DNA of 64,000 nucleotides from Sphingomonas endolithica. Lineage in GTDB: Bacteria; Pseudomonadota; Alphaproteobacteria; Sphingomonadales; Sphingomonadaceae. The stretch lies in assembly GCF_025231525.1 (NCBI RefSeq), contig NZ_CP103057.1, positions 2,001,001 to 2,065,000 of the forward strand. The letters are read 5' to 3'. The stretch's first letter is position 1, and the number at the start of each line of letters is the position of its first letter. A program made the translations under genes and the position numbers. The notes below the pieces were generated by a model. The model did not search any database and was not told the DNA's origin. It saw only the letters and a list, made by a program, of their open reading frames with translations. This document shows positions 1 to 9,077 of this stretch, piece after piece.

Positions 1-331
1 GATTGCTGGGTGAGCCCGTAAACAACGTCGGAGAATTGAACTGCGTGAAGCCTAGGTTGGTAGCGGCAATGCTCAGGCTCGAAAAGATACCATTGCCAAA
101 GCTGACCGTCGACGCCGTTCCAGCAATTCCGGCGAATGTACCGGCGACGTTACTGAACGAGAATTGATCCGATCCAATGAATGTCTGCGAAAAGTCGGGC
201 GTCGGGTTCGAGTCGAGTTGGAAGATCGCCGTGCCCGAAGGACCGGAAAAGTTGAACAGCAGCGGTGCTGCGTATGCTGGTGAGGTAGCCACGACCATCG
301 CAGCCGCCATCCCAAGTGCTATCTTCTTCAT
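1..331 (-). CDS. Exported protein, N-terminal part (PEP-CTERM-like)
   Basis: The reading frame starts at the ATG complementary to 329-331 and runs off the left edge, so only about 110 residues are visible. It begins MKKIALGMAAAMVVATSPAYA, a clear Sec signal peptide with cleavage after AYA. The mature part is rich in Ser, Thr, Gly, Phe and Asn (for example FNFSGPSGTAIFQLDSNPTP), the style of sphingomonad secreted proteins that end in a PEP-CTERM sorting tail. That tail would lie outside the window, so the PEP-CTERM assignment is inference. No catalytic motif is visible. A longer open frame on the same strand (73-315) is out of register with the signal peptide and is a shadow. Confidence 0.7.
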   Translation of the reverse strand, partial: MKKIALGMAAAMVVATSPAYAAPLLFNFSGPSGTAIFQLDSNPTPDFSQTFIGSDQFSFSNVAGTFAGIAGTASTVSFGNGIFSSLSIAATNLGFTQFNSPTLFTGSPSN

Positions 332-884
332 GTCTACTCCCTGCCTCTCACAGCCGCACTTCGCAGGCGCGATGACATGTTGAGATACGGCGCAGTCTGG
401 AAAAGGTTGCACACGTATTAACCGATTTAAGCCGCGGTTCCATTTGGATCGGCTGATCTGACACGGCGCAAGGCGCGAGGACGGAACCCAACCCCGACTG
501 TCGATGGGCACCGACCTTGCCGGAGAGGTCGACGATCAAACGTACTTTAGTGCATGGCATGGGCTGGCCGCGCATCAGCCGCTCGGCTCCGTGAACCGAG
601 CGCGACGTCAGGAATACGAGATGTCGGCCGATCTCCGCGGGCAGTTCAACGGCTGCCCGATGCATGACTCGATCGTGGTGGAAAGCGCCACGCAGAACCG
701 ATCATAACACTTTTTCGTGTGCATTTTCGCGCAACTAATGCGTTTTCTGAACGTATCTATGAAAGCCTCTCAGTTTCCAATCATTTTGCTTCGAAACTCA
801 AGGGCCGGAGAATGCAGATGCCCCTGGTGCGACGGCTCAGGGTGCGCCGATATCGATGATCCGTCGCGCAAAAGGGAGACGGGC
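332..884. other. Intergenic stretch without a recognisable gene
   Basis: This separates the divergent exported-protein gene and the ferritin-like gene, so it should hold both promoters. Short open frames occur on both strands (for example 504-707 plus and 348-665 minus), but they overlap each other, lack convincing ribosome sites and resemble no family I know. The segment around 700-760 is AT-rich and is the most promoter-like part. Confidence 0.4.
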
Positions 885-1889
885 ATGACCGATACGGACC
901 AGCATGTAATCGAGGCCTTCGACAATCGTGTCGAGCGACGCAACGAGCGCCGTGACTTCTTCAAGGCCGCGTTAGGCGCCGCAGCAGTGGCTGGCGCAGG
1001 TGTGGCGGCAGTGACGCTCGCCGGGCCGGCCGTTGCGCAGACCATTACCGATGCTGATGTCCTGAATTTTGCGCTGAACCTCGAATACCTTGAAGCACAG
1101 TTCTATCTGTTCGCGCTGAATGGATCGGGCCTCGCCGCTGCCGATACTGACGGCTACCTGACCGCTGGCACGCTCGTGGCCGGCGGTACTGTAGTCGCAG
1201 GTCAAAAGGTCGACTTTAGCGGCGACGCGGTCGTCGCGTCCTACGCCAAGGAAATCGCGGCGGACGAACTAGCGCATGTTCGTTTTCTGCGTGCGCAGTT
1301 GAACGGCGCTCGCGTGCCGATGCCTAACATCGACGTCAGCCCCGCTGCCTTTAACAAGGCCGCCGTTGCTGCCGGCATCGCCACCGCTGCAGCACCGTTC
1401 AATCCCTATTTGTCACCGGAGAATTTCCTGCTTGGCGCGTTTATTTTCGAAGACGTTGGGGTCACCGCCTACAAAGGCGCCGCCCCGCTGTTGACCAGCA
1501 AGGTTTATCTCGAGGCCGCCGCTGGCATCCTGGCAGTCGAGGCGTATCACGCCTCGATCGTGCGCACGTCGCTATATTCAAAGGGTATCGCCGCCCCGGC
1601 CAAGATGCTGATTGAAGCGACCGAGGCGATTTCGAACTTACGCGACACACTAGATGGCAGTCCGACAGCTGATCTGGTCAAGGGAATTGGCCCGGACGAC
1701 GACCAGGGCGTGGCGAACATTGCGGGTGCCTACGGTGTTGGCTCAAACATCGTGCCGCTCAACTCCAACGGCTTGGCCTTTAGCCGCTCGACCGGGCAAG
1801 TGCTCAATATCGTCTATGGCAACACGACGACGCCGTCCGGCCTGTTTTTCCCCAACGGTGTGAATGGAACATTCAAGGCGAATGCTTGA
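885..1889 (+). CDS. Ferritin-like domain protein, Tat-exported
   Basis: A 334-residue protein of the ferritin-like family typified by Pfam Ferritin_2 (PF13668). I take the ATG at 885 because AGGGAG lies about 7 bases upstream and the Tat-type leader (ERRDFFKAALGAAAVAGAG) then sits near residue 25, ending at AVAQ. The four-helix domain follows: LNFALNLEYLEAQFYLFAL supplies the first Glu-bearing helix, EIAADELAHVRFLR the Glu/His helix, and FIFEDVGVTAYKGAAP and ILAVEAYHASIVRT the second pair. It should fold in the periplasm. The metal-binding or stress role is inferred, because family members are mostly uncharacterised. It is followed 58 bases on by a paralogue with the same core, so a tandem duplication and shared transcription are likely. 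Confidence 0.85.
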   Translation: MTDTDQHVIEAFDNRVERRNERRDFFKAALGAAAVAGAGVAAVTLAGPAVAQTITDADVLNFALNLEYLEAQFYLFALNGSGLAAADTDGYLTAGTLVAGGTVVAGQKVDFSGDAVVASYAKEIAADELAHVRFLRAQLNGARVPMPNIDVSPAAFNKAAVAAGIATAAAPFNPYLSPENFLLGAFIFEDVGVTAYKGAAPLLTSKVYLEAAAGILAVEAYHASIVRTSLYSKGIAAPAKMLIEATEAISNLRDTLDGSPTADLVKGIGPDDDQGVANIAGAYGVGSNIVPLNSNGLAFSRSTGQVLNIVYGNTTTPSGLFFPNGVNGTFKANA

Positions 1890-1947
1890 GGCGCGTTGAC
1901 GCCTTCTTTCCCCAATCAGTTCATCACCGCATTCAAGGGATCTTCAC

Positions 1948-3027
1948 ATGATCGATCAAAACAACGCCATCGACATCTTCGCCGCCGTTGAGAAGCGACG
2001 CGAAGAGCGCCGCCGCTTCATCAAAATCGCTGGCGGCGGTACCGCTGCGATCGGTGGCTTGGCCATGCTGTCCGCATGCGGCAGCGATGACAATAACAAT
2101 CCAGCTCCGACTCCTACACCTACACCAACTGCCTCCCCCTCTCCGACGCCAAGCGCTGCGAACCTAGATCTCGACATCCTGAACTTCGCGCTGAATCTCG
2201 AATATCTCGAGGCGCAATACTACGTCTATGCGGTCAGCGGTGCGGGGCTGCCGGCTTCGATGACGGCAAATGGCGCCGGTACGAGCGCTGGTGGCACGGT
2301 CACGGGCGGAGCAGCGGTCAACTTTTCGGGTGACGCTCTTGTTGCTGCGTACGCCCGCGAGATCGCAGCGGACGAGGCCGCACACGTTACGTTCTTGCGC
2401 CAGGCGATCGGCTCTGCCGCAGTTGCTATGCCCAACATCAACATCAGCCCTGCGGTGTTTGGTGCGCTCGCCACGGCTGCGGGGATCGACCAGACGGCAG
2501 GAGCTTTTAATCCGTATTCTTCACCAGAAGCGTTCCTACTTGGCGCGTTCATTTTCGAGGATGTCGGCGTATCGGCCTACAAGGGCGCGGCCCCGCTAAT
2601 CACCAGTAAGACGTATCTTGAGGCGGCGGCGGGTATCCTTGCGGCCGAGGCATACCATGCCGGCCTGGTTCGCACCGTCCTATACAATAAGGGTATCGCG
2701 GCACCGGTGCTTATCACGAACGCCAACAAGATTTCGGATGCCCGGGACAGTGTCGATGGCACCGCCGTCAGCCCAGCCAATACGCCAGCCACGGCAACCG
2801 TATCAGCTGCTGATGACGATCAGGGGATCACGAATGCCGACGGTTCGGCGAATCTGGTTCCGGCCGACAGCAACGCGATCGCGTACAGCCGCAGCGTTTC
2901 GCAGGTGCTCAACATCGTCTATCTCAACACTGCGGCAAAAACGGCGGGGGCCTCGATGGGAGCGTTCTTCCCCAACGGGCTGAACGCCAATCTCGCAGCG
3001 TTTAAAACCAGCAGCGCAAACGCCTGA
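1948..3027 (+). CDS. Ferritin-like domain lipoprotein, paralogue of the preceding gene
   Basis: A 359-residue paralogue of the upstream ferritin-like protein. The leader (ERRRFIKIAGGGTAAIGG) is Tat-like but ends in LSACG, a lipobox, so the mature protein is probably lipid-anchored at the cysteine. A low-complexity linker of repeated Pro-Thr and Pro-Ser follows, and then the ferritin-like domain with the same landmarks as the first copy: NFALNLEYLEAQYYVYAV, EIAADEAAHVTFLR, FIFEDVGVSAYKGAAP and ILAAEAYHAGLVRT. The two proteins therefore share a core but differ in anchoring. The gene is closed by a strong hairpin about 10 bases after its stop codon. A periplasmic metal or oxidative-stress role is inference. 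Confidence 0.85.
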   Translation: MIDQNNAIDIFAAVEKRREERRRFIKIAGGGTAAIGGLAMLSACGSDDNNNPAPTPTPTPTASPSPTPSAANLDLDILNFALNLEYLEAQYYVYAVSGAGLPASMTANGAGTSAGGTVTGGAAVNFSGDALVAAYAREIAADEAAHVTFLRQAIGSAAVAMPNINISPAVFGALATAAGIDQTAGAFNPYSSPEAFLLGAFIFEDVGVSAYKGAAPLITSKTYLEAAAGILAAEAYHAGLVRTVLYNKGIAAPVLITNANKISDARDSVDGTAVSPANTPATATVSAADDDQGITNADGSANLVPADSNAIAYSRSVSQVLNIVYLNTAAKTAGASMGAFFPNGLNANLAAFKTSSANA

Positions 3028-3037
3028 GATGTTCAAA

Positions 3038-3076
3038 CAAAGACCTGCACGAGTAAGTCCCTCGTGCAGGTCTTTG
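3038..3076 (+). terminator. Hairpin terminator after the ferritin-like pair
   Basis: A perfect 16-bp inverted repeat, CAAAGACCTGCACGAG, with a 7-base loop, lies 10 bases after the stop of the second ferritin-like gene. The 3' arm ends in CTTTG and only a weak T tract follows, but stem length and position fit a transcription terminator. Confidence 0.8.
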
Positions 3077-3128
3077 TAACACTGGCAAATCAGGGATGGC
3101 ACGTCGCGGGTAGCTTAGTGGGGTACTG

Positions 3129-3296
3129 CCAGACTAACCAGATCTGGTTAGTCTGGACGGCGATCGGTGGTAATTTCGGTCCCGCGCCGGCGCCGCAAGG
3201 CGAACATAGACGGGTCCTTGACGGAACAAATCGACTGTAAACTGATCAACTTGCCCCTCTAACCAAATAGGAGATCAGCGGTGTGTTTGGTCTGAG
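3129..3296 (-). repeat. Dispersed repeat B, copy 1, with perfect 28-bp palindrome
   Basis: Read on the minus strand, this starts with a degenerate IS6-like end (CAGACCAAACACACC), continues through a conserved block (CTGATCTCCTATTTGGTTAG, then GGCAAGTTGATCAG) and closes with a perfect palindrome at 3129-3156 whose half is CCAGACTAACCAGA. Three related copies lie near 15958, 52433 and 54292. It contains no reading frame. I interpret it as a solo end of an IS6-like element left by deletion or recombination. The palindrome is complete only here; the other copies keep CTAACCAG and CTGGTT with changes. The rest of 3297-3487 shows nothing but the promoter region of the sigma-factor gene. Confidence 0.65.
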
Positions 3297-3487
3297 GGAG
3301 CCGGCGCATCGGTTAGCTGTACGGGCGACGGTGCTGCGGCCGGCGGGCAAAGAGCTTGACCTCAAATTGCACAGCCCCGTTCGGGCGCGGATGGCAAACC
3401 GTCTAAGCGACGCCACTTTCACAATACGCCTAGGGGAAAGGCGCTGCTGTACGAAGATTGTCATGAAGCGCGGCTAGGCCGCCTTGC

Positions 3488-4096
3488 ATGAAGCCGGTTT
3501 CTCGCCATCGGGCCATTTGGTTGGGCCAGCATATCTTTCCGCATGAGGCGGCGGTTCGCGCTTGGTTATCGCGGCGGGCGCTGACCCATGTGCTCGACAT
3601 CGATGATGTCATACAGGAAAGCTACGCGATCCTCGCGGGCCTCGATCGGGTCGATCATATCTGCACGCCGCGGACCTATTTCTTTCAGGTAGCGAAATCC
3701 GCCGTGCTGCAGGCTCTACGCCGCTCCCGCATGGTCTCGCTCGATGCGCTGGCCGATGCCGACGCCCTGCAGATTCCGTCGAACGATCCGGACCCCGAGC
3801 AGATCGCGGCCGATCGGCAGGAGTTGGGGCGGGTCGAAGCTGTGATCTCGACACTACCCAGCAGGTGTCGCGAGGTTTTCCTGCTCCGCAAGATCCAGGG
3901 CTTGTCACAGCGGGACGTCGCACAAACCCTGGGTTTATCCGAAAGTACGGTAGAGAAGCACGTCATCAAGGCTCTTGGCATCCTTACTCACGCGATTGGG
4001 CGTGGCGGAAAACGAGCCGTTGATGCATCTACTGCGCGTGAACAGAAGAACGACCGCCATGCTCGACACCAATCGCGAGAGCGCGCAATCCATTGA
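3488..4096 (+). CDS. ECF-type RNA polymerase sigma factor (FecI-like)
   Basis: A 202-residue sigma-70 family protein of the extracytoplasmic-function class. Region 2 is visible as DIDDVIQESYAILAGL with TPRTYFFQVAKSAVLQALRR. Region 4 is LPSRCREVFLLRKIQGLSQ followed by a helix-turn-helix, DVAQTLGLSESTVEKHVIKA. Its 3' end overlaps the FecR gene and a TonB receptor follows, the classical FecI-FecR-FecA order, so it probably drives transcription of the receptor operon when the receptor signals through FecR. Region 2.1 begins unusually close to the N-terminus for the length, but no domain is missing. Confidence 0.9.
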   Translation: MKPVSRHRAIWLGQHIFPHEAAVRAWLSRRALTHVLDIDDVIQESYAILAGLDRVDHICTPRTYFFQVAKSAVLQALRRSRMVSLDALADADALQIPSNDPDPEQIAADRQELGRVEAVISTLPSRCREVFLLRKIQGLSQRDVAQTLGLSESTVEKHVIKALGILTHAIGRGGKRAVDASTAREQKNDRHARHQSRERAIH

Positions 4097-5048
4097 GCAG
4101 GCTGCTCTGGTCTGGGCGGCGCGCGTCGATCGTGGATCACTGAACGACCAGGAAGAAGCTGAACTCAACGCTTGGGTGGCCCAAGACACGCGCCGAGCCG
4201 GAGCCTTCGCCCGGGCGATGGCGGCCAACGCGTATCTGGACCGTACCGCCGCGCTGGGTGCGCACTACCAGCCCGCGCGTGTCCCGCTGCTGGCGTCCAT
4301 GGGTCGCCGCCGAATGCTAGCTGCCGCTGGCGGGGCACTGGCAGCGTCAATCGTCGCGGGCGTCTTCGGTCTCCGCCTGCTCCCACACCCAGCGCGTCTT
4401 GCGACGATCAAGGGAGACATCCGTCGCGTGCCGCTGGCGGAGGGATCGGCTGTCACGCTGAATACCGACTCCGCGATCGAACCGCTACTCAGCGCCGAGC
4501 TTCGGCGAGTAAACCTTGTGCGCGGCGAAGCACTCTTCGATGTTGCAAAGGATCCGGCGCGCCCGTTCGTTGTCTATGCTGGTGACACTCGTGTCCGTGC
4601 CGTCGGCACAAGCTTCAACGTGCGCTTACACGAACAAGGCGGCGTGGCCGTTTCGGTACGTGAAGGTATTGTCGAGGTGACGCGAGGAGCGCAGCCGTCC
4701 TTGCGCCTGCGGCGGGGCGAATACGCGCTCTCCGAGGCCGGTCGACCGCTTGCAGCACGTCAGATTCCCGATCAGGAACTCGAGCGATCGATGGCGTGGC
4801 GTGATGGTCGGCTCGATCTGACTGGGATGACGCTCGGCGAGGCCGCGGCCGAGTTCGCACGCTATTCCGACCAGCGCATCATGATTGCCGACCCGGCGGT
4901 AGCCTCTCGGCGAGTAGCTGGCGTCTATTCCACCAGCGACCCCCTTGGCTTCGCGCGCGCCGTAGCGCTCGGCCTCGGGCTTACGGCCTCACAGGAAGAT
5001 GGCGCTGTCCAATTGCGCGCGCCGTTGCCCGGCGAAAAAATCTCGTAG
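4059..5048 (+). CDS. FecR-type anti-sigma/sigma regulator
   Basis: A 329-residue membrane regulator. The N-terminal cytosolic DUF4880-type domain (EQAALVWAARVDRG, WVAQDTRRAGAFARA) contacts the sigma factor. One membrane segment follows near residues 90-110 (GGALAASIVAGVFGLRLL). The periplasmic FecR domain has the landmarks ALFDVAKDPARPFVVYAG and RAVGTSFNVRL, and the C-terminal part (TGMTLGEAAAEFARYSDQRI) would contact the STN domain of the receptor. I take the ATG at 4059, which overlaps the sigma-factor gene by 38 bases. ATGs at 3975 and 4023 are alternatives that lengthen the overlap. The overlap suggests translational coupling of sigma factor and regulator. Confidence 0.88.
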   Translation: MLDTNRESAQSIEQAALVWAARVDRGSLNDQEEAELNAWVAQDTRRAGAFARAMAANAYLDRTAALGAHYQPARVPLLASMGRRRMLAAAGGALAASIVAGVFGLRLLPHPARLATIKGDIRRVPLAEGSAVTLNTDSAIEPLLSAELRRVNLVRGEALFDVAKDPARPFVVYAGDTRVRAVGTSFNVRLHEQGGVAVSVREGIVEVTRGAQPSLRLRRGEYALSEAGRPLAARQIPDQELERSMAWRDGRLDLTGMTLGEAAAEFARYSDQRIMIADPAVASRRVAGVYSTSDPLGFARAVALGLGLTASQEDGAVQLRAPLPGEKIS

Positions 5049-5129
5049 GGTGATAGAGGAACTTCGACCGAACTGCATCTAGGTGGTGAATGCGGCGCGG
5101 GGCGCCGTGCGTTCCGGGGGTCGAAGATC

Positions 5130-8102
5130 ATGAATGCCAAGTTGTTGCTGGGCTGCGGCGTTGCCGCGGCCGCTCTTCTGTCGCCTGCGTCGGCCAGCGC
5201 GCAGCAGGTGTCGTTCAACATTCCGGCGGGGCCGCTGCCTTCCGCCATCGCGGCGTTCGGCCGGCAGTCCGGCCTGCAGATCATCGCACCAGCCGACGGC
5301 ATGGGCGGCGTCCGCAGCAACATGGTGCGCGGTCGCATGGACGCCGGCACCGCAGTCCGCCGCTTGATCGCGGGCACTGGCCTTGCGATCGCCTCGGAAA
5401 GCGGAGGCCAGATCGTCCTGCGCCAGGTAACGCGTCCTGCAGCACCGAAGCCAGCGGCCTCGCAGACGACGTCGCGGACGTCGAGTGAGGCGCAAACCGG
5501 AGCCGGAGACGACATCGTCGTCACAGGCCTGCGCGCCAGCCTTCAGACGGCGCGCGAGATCAAACGCAACTCCGACGCCGTCGTAGACGCCGTGGCGGCC
5601 GAGGATCTAAACCAGCTGCCGGATAATAGCGCAACGGAAGCGCTCGCCCGCCTGCCCGGCGTGCAGGTTTTGCGGTTTCGCGGTGAGGCGCAAGGCTTCA
5701 CCGTGCGCGGATTGTCGCAGGTGTTGACCACCGTGAATGGTCAGGAAGCCTATTACGGCACCTCCCGGCAGAGCCTGCTCAACAGCTATCCCGCCAGCTT
5801 GATCGCGTCCGCCGAGGTGTACAAGGCACTGACCCCGGATCTCATCGAGGGCGGCCTTGGCGGCGCGGTGAACATCAACTTTCGTCGCCCGCTGGACTAC
5901 AAACGCGGCCTCACCGTCGCCGGCACGTTGCGTGGCACCACCGAGGACCAGGACCACAAATTCTACTACAACGGCGATGTGCTGCTGAACGGCCGTTGGG
6001 ACACCGGCATCGGCGAACTCGGTGTGCTTGTGAATGCGTCTTACATGCGCCGTGATTATCTCGAATCCTATCGGCAGAACCTGAGTCCCACCGCGACCAC
6101 TGTTGCCCCTGCCTCTCCGGCAGGGCTGGCCAAGGGGCTCATTATCCCGGTGGGGATGCTCATCCGGCACAATGAGGGCAATTACCGGCGCCCGGTTCTT
6201 ACAGCAGCGGCGCAGTGGCGGCCGGCGCCGAATTTCGATGTCGATGCCCGTGTCACGCATGTCATCGACAAGAACGAATATACCGACAACTACCTCGCGA
6301 CATCGCTCATGGCCCAGACGGTGCTTTCGGACGTCGTGTTGGTGCCTGACACGAACATCGTGAAAAGCGCGACCTTCACGCCGTCGAATGCGCGCGGCCC
6401 TTACTCATCACATACCAAGCTCGATATCAAAACGACGCAGGTCGATATTGGCGCCGCCTGGCGCACCGGCATCGCGAAGCTTAGCACGCGCGCGGTGTAC
6501 ACGACGTCCGTGAACGACACCTATGCTCAGAACGTGCAGCTTGCCTTCAGGACGGCACCAAGGGTTCGCGCAGACTTCCAGAGCGATGCGCAATATGGTG
6601 GGCTCGCCTATCAATACCTCGGCGTCGATCTGGAAGATCCGGCGAATTTCTATCTGGCGTCCTATGCCGACGGAGTTACCCGCAACAAGGGCGGCGGCCT
6701 GCAATGGCGGACTGACCTCGAACTGACCCCCGATGCGGGCTTCTTCAGCAACATCAAAGCCGGCTTTCGCTATGCAGATCGCTCCGCGCATTTTCGCTCG
6801 GGTTCGCGGACGGCGGCGTTCCCGACCACGGCAGCGGCTCGGCTGCCGCTGTCGGCGATCCCCGGCGGCGATGCGCTTAAGCTAGTCGCCTCCGGGTTCG
6901 GCGGAGACAATGCGGACGTGCCCTCCAGCTGGATCGGTTATGACGGTAGCCTGCTTGGTCGCAGCACCACCACCGAAGCGCTGAACCGCTACCTGACGAC
7001 GTCTTTCCCGCTTTTCGCCACGCAGAACCCGGCGATCAATCCCATCCAGACCTTTGACGGGAAGGAAACCAGCTACGCCGCCTATGGCCAGTTCAAGTAT
7101 AACCTGTCGCTGGCGAGCATCCCCGTCGATGGCGTGATCGGCGCACGCATCGTCAACACTCAACTGGCGATCGACGGCACACGGGGTCGGACCACGCGGC
7201 TAAATCCCGCGCCCGCGAACCCCATCGTCTACGAACCGATCCACAGCCGACAGAACTATTTGGATTTCGATCCGTCGGCGAGCGCGGTGGCGCATTTCGC
7301 GGACAACGTGCAGATGCGGCTGACCTGGACCAAGACGTTCTCGCGCCCCGACTTCTCCCAGCTCAATCCTAGCACCACGCTGACCGAAGCGAAGAACGGC
7401 GACGCCTATGTGGGATTTGCCACAAAGGGAAATCCCGACCTTCAGCCGGTGCGGTCGCAGAACTGGGATGCCTCGTTGGAATGGTATTTCGGTCGGGCGG
7501 GTGCGCTGAGCGTGGCTGGCTTCAAGCGAGACATCGATGGCTTCATCGTCAGCACGCAGGAAAGGCAGGATCTGGAGGGGGCGCTGGGCGCGGTTGACGT
7601 CACTCAGCCCATCAATGCCGGAAAAGGAACGGTGAAGGGGGTAGAGATCAGCGGGAGCACGTTCTTCGATTTTGCGCCCGGCATCCTTCGCAATTTCGGC
7701 GTGTCGGCGAACTTCACCTACGCGGACAGCCATCAGGTCCTGCCGACGACGAAGACCAACGTTGGGACGGAGGGCCCGATCGCCGGTGTGTCAAAGACGA
7801 GCTTCAACGCAGCGGCCTTCTACGACGATAGCCGGCTACGTATCCGTATCGCCTATGCCAAGCGTAGCAAGTTCCTGCTCGCCTACAACACGGCAAGCCG
7901 GCCATATGACCAATATTACTATCCAATCGAGCGTCTCGACTTTTCGGTCGGATACAAGATCATGCCTGGAACGTCGATCACGATAGACGGCACCAACCTG
8001 CTGAACATGCCCCAGCACGGTTATTACGGCACACCGCAGTTTGTCGACCGCGTCTACTACGAAGGGCGCACCTTCTCCGCCGCGCTACGCTTCGCTTTTT
8101 GA
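5130..8102 (+). CDS. TonB-dependent receptor with STN signalling domain
   Basis: A 990-residue outer-membrane receptor. A signal peptide covers about residues 1-24 (cleavage SASAQQ). An STN domain at about 26-98 (VSFNIPAGPLPSAIAAFGRQ) signals to FecR. A TonB-box-like DDIVVTG precedes the plug (SATEALARLPGVQV, FTVRGLSQVLTTVNG, GGLGGAVNINFRRPL), followed by a long barrel ending in the usual aromatic terminus, ALRFAF. Sequence style matches the large sphingomonad/Caulobacter/Xanthomonas TonB family linked to plant-polymer uptake rather than a siderophore receptor; that is inference. It sits 81 bases after fecR and 21 bases before the phosphodiesterase gene, so it is part of the same transcription unit. 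The substrate is unknown, but the downstream hydrolases suggest a carbohydrate or ester-decorated glycan. Confidence 0.92.
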   Translation: MNAKLLLGCGVAAAALLSPASASAQQVSFNIPAGPLPSAIAAFGRQSGLQIIAPADGMGGVRSNMVRGRMDAGTAVRRLIAGTGLAIASESGGQIVLRQVTRPAAPKPAASQTTSRTSSEAQTGAGDDIVVTGLRASLQTAREIKRNSDAVVDAVAAEDLNQLPDNSATEALARLPGVQVLRFRGEAQGFTVRGLSQVLTTVNGQEAYYGTSRQSLLNSYPASLIASAEVYKALTPDLIEGGLGGAVNINFRRPLDYKRGLTVAGTLRGTTEDQDHKFYYNGDVLLNGRWDTGIGELGVLVNASYMRRDYLESYRQNLSPTATTVAPASPAGLAKGLIIPVGMLIRHNEGNYRRPVLTAAAQWRPAPNFDVDARVTHVIDKNEYTDNYLATSLMAQTVLSDVVLVPDTNIVKSATFTPSNARGPYSSHTKLDIKTTQVDIGAAWRTGIAKLSTRAVYTTSVNDTYAQNVQLAFRTAPRVRADFQSDAQYGGLAYQYLGVDLEDPANFYLASYADGVTRNKGGGLQWRTDLELTPDAGFFSNIKAGFRYADRSAHFRSGSRTAAFPTTAAARLPLSAIPGGDALKLVASGFGGDNADVPSSWIGYDGSLLGRSTTTEALNRYLTTSFPLFATQNPAINPIQTFDGKETSYAAYGQFKYNLSLASIPVDGVIGARIVNTQLAIDGTRGRTTRLNPAPANPIVYEPIHSRQNYLDFDPSASAVAHFADNVQMRLTWTKTFSRPDFSQLNPSTTLTEAKNGDAYVGFATKGNPDLQPVRSQNWDASLEWYFGRAGALSVAGFKRDIDGFIVSTQERQDLEGALGAVDVTQPINAGKGTVKGVEISGSTFFDFAPGILRNFGVSANFTYADSHQVLPTTKTNVGTEGPIAGVSKTSFNAAAFYDDSRLRIRIAYAKRSKFLLAYNTASRPYDQYYYPIERLDFSVGYKIMPGTSITIDGTNLLNMPQHGYYGTPQFVDRVYYEGRTFSAALRFAF

Positions 8103-8123
8103 GCTGACTAGAGAGGCTTTGGC

Positions 8124-9077
8124 ATGTTTCGAGAGCGATCCTGGCTGCTGTGCGGCGTCCTCTGCTTCGGGCTGTTGGATCCGGCGGCTGCCGCAGCCCA
8201 GTCAGCGCGTAAGCGACTTTCGGTCGATAACCGGCAGTTTGTCGTCGTCGCTCACCGTGGTTGCCACAACGCGGCACCGGTACACGGCCTGCCGGCCACG
8301 CCCGAGAACTCGCTTGCCGGGCTTGAGAACTGCATCCGGCTTGGCGTCGATATGGCGGAAGTAGACGTACGGCGCACGTCCGACGGCGAACTGGTGATGC
8401 TGCACGACGAAACCTTGGACCGGACCACCACTGGACAAGGCTATGTGTCGGCGACATCGCTCGCCAAGCTGCGGACGCTGCGGCTGCGCGACAATCTGGG
8501 CGGCCGCAACGTAGCGCAGACGGAACATGGTATCCCGACACTGGGGGAGATGTTGCGAGCAGCGCACGGGCGCATCCTGCTCAACCTCGACATCAAAGAC
8601 GGTATCTATACCGAAGTGGTGGATGCCGTGCGCCGTGCCGGCATGCAGGACCAGGTGGTAGTGAAGAACGTCGCCGGCCCCACCACCCCGGCGCTGGCCG
8701 GCTTAGCGCCCTATGATCTCGTGCCGTTCGGCGTGATCCTGACGAATGCCGACACAAGCGCTGATCTACCAGCTATCCTGTCTCGGCAGATCAATGGCGC
8801 AAAACCGGTCGCCATCGAACTGCCGTCGATGCGTCCGGAACAGCTGCCTGCCGTTACGGCGATGGCCAAGCGTGGGCGCGTGCCGCTTTGGGTCAATACC
8901 TTGTGGTCTGGCTTCATCCAGGGCTGGGGCGGCGACAAGGCCGCCTTGCGCGACCCTCAAGCCGTGTGGGGCCGAATGGCCGAGGCCGGCATCACCATCT
9001 TTCAGACCGACGAGCCGGAGGCACTGCTCGCATGGCGCGCCAGTCGCGTTGCTCAGCAAAAGGAAGCGCGCCAGTGA
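8124..9077 (+). CDS. Glycerophosphodiester phosphodiesterase family protein
   Basis: A 317-residue exported GDPD-family enzyme. A signal peptide ends near residue 30 (AAAAQSA). The family signature VVAHRGCHNAAP with TPENSLAGLENCIRLG gives the catalytic His-Arg and the Glu. AEVDVRRTSDGELVMLHDE follows with the metal-binding Glu-x-Asp and second catalytic His, then TLDRTTTGQGYV. The C-terminal FQTDEPEALLAW is the usual family ending. It would cleave a phosphodiester in the periplasm. In carbohydrate loci GDPD-like proteins may act on substrates other than glycerophosphodiesters, so the exact substrate is open. Its TGA overlaps the GTG start of the next gene, which implies coupling. Confidence 0.88.
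   Translation: MFRERSWLLCGVLCFGLLDPAAAAAQSARKRLSVDNRQFVVVAHRGCHNAAPVHGLPATPENSLAGLENCIRLGVDMAEVDVRRTSDGELVMLHDETLDRTTTGQGYVSATSLAKLRTLRLRDNLGGRNVAQTEHGIPTLGEMLRAAHGRILLNLDIKDGIYTEVVDAVRRAGMQDQVVVKNVAGPTTPALAGLAPYDLVPFGVILTNADTSADLPAILSRQINGAKPVAIELPSMRPEQLPAVTAMAKRGRVPLWVNTLWSGFIQGWGGDKAALRDPQAVWGRMAEAGITIFQTDEPEALLAWRASRVAQQKEARQ

Noticed and set aside
3105..3187. tRNA-like layout: GCGGG and CCCGC about 80 bases apart with a D-arm-like TAGCTTAGTGGGGTA
   Set aside because: No T-arm sequence (GTTCGAAT type) and no 7-base anticodon loop can be drawn; the central palindrome belongs to repeat B.
5049..5129. Possible ECF-type promoter (GGAAC at about 5058) before the TonB receptor gene
   Set aside because: No matching -10 element at the right distance can be picked with confidence.
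8888..9073. Upstream extension of the GH95/DUF5703-like gene
   Set aside because: It overlaps the GDPD gene in another frame; the Tat leader begins directly after the GTG at 9074.
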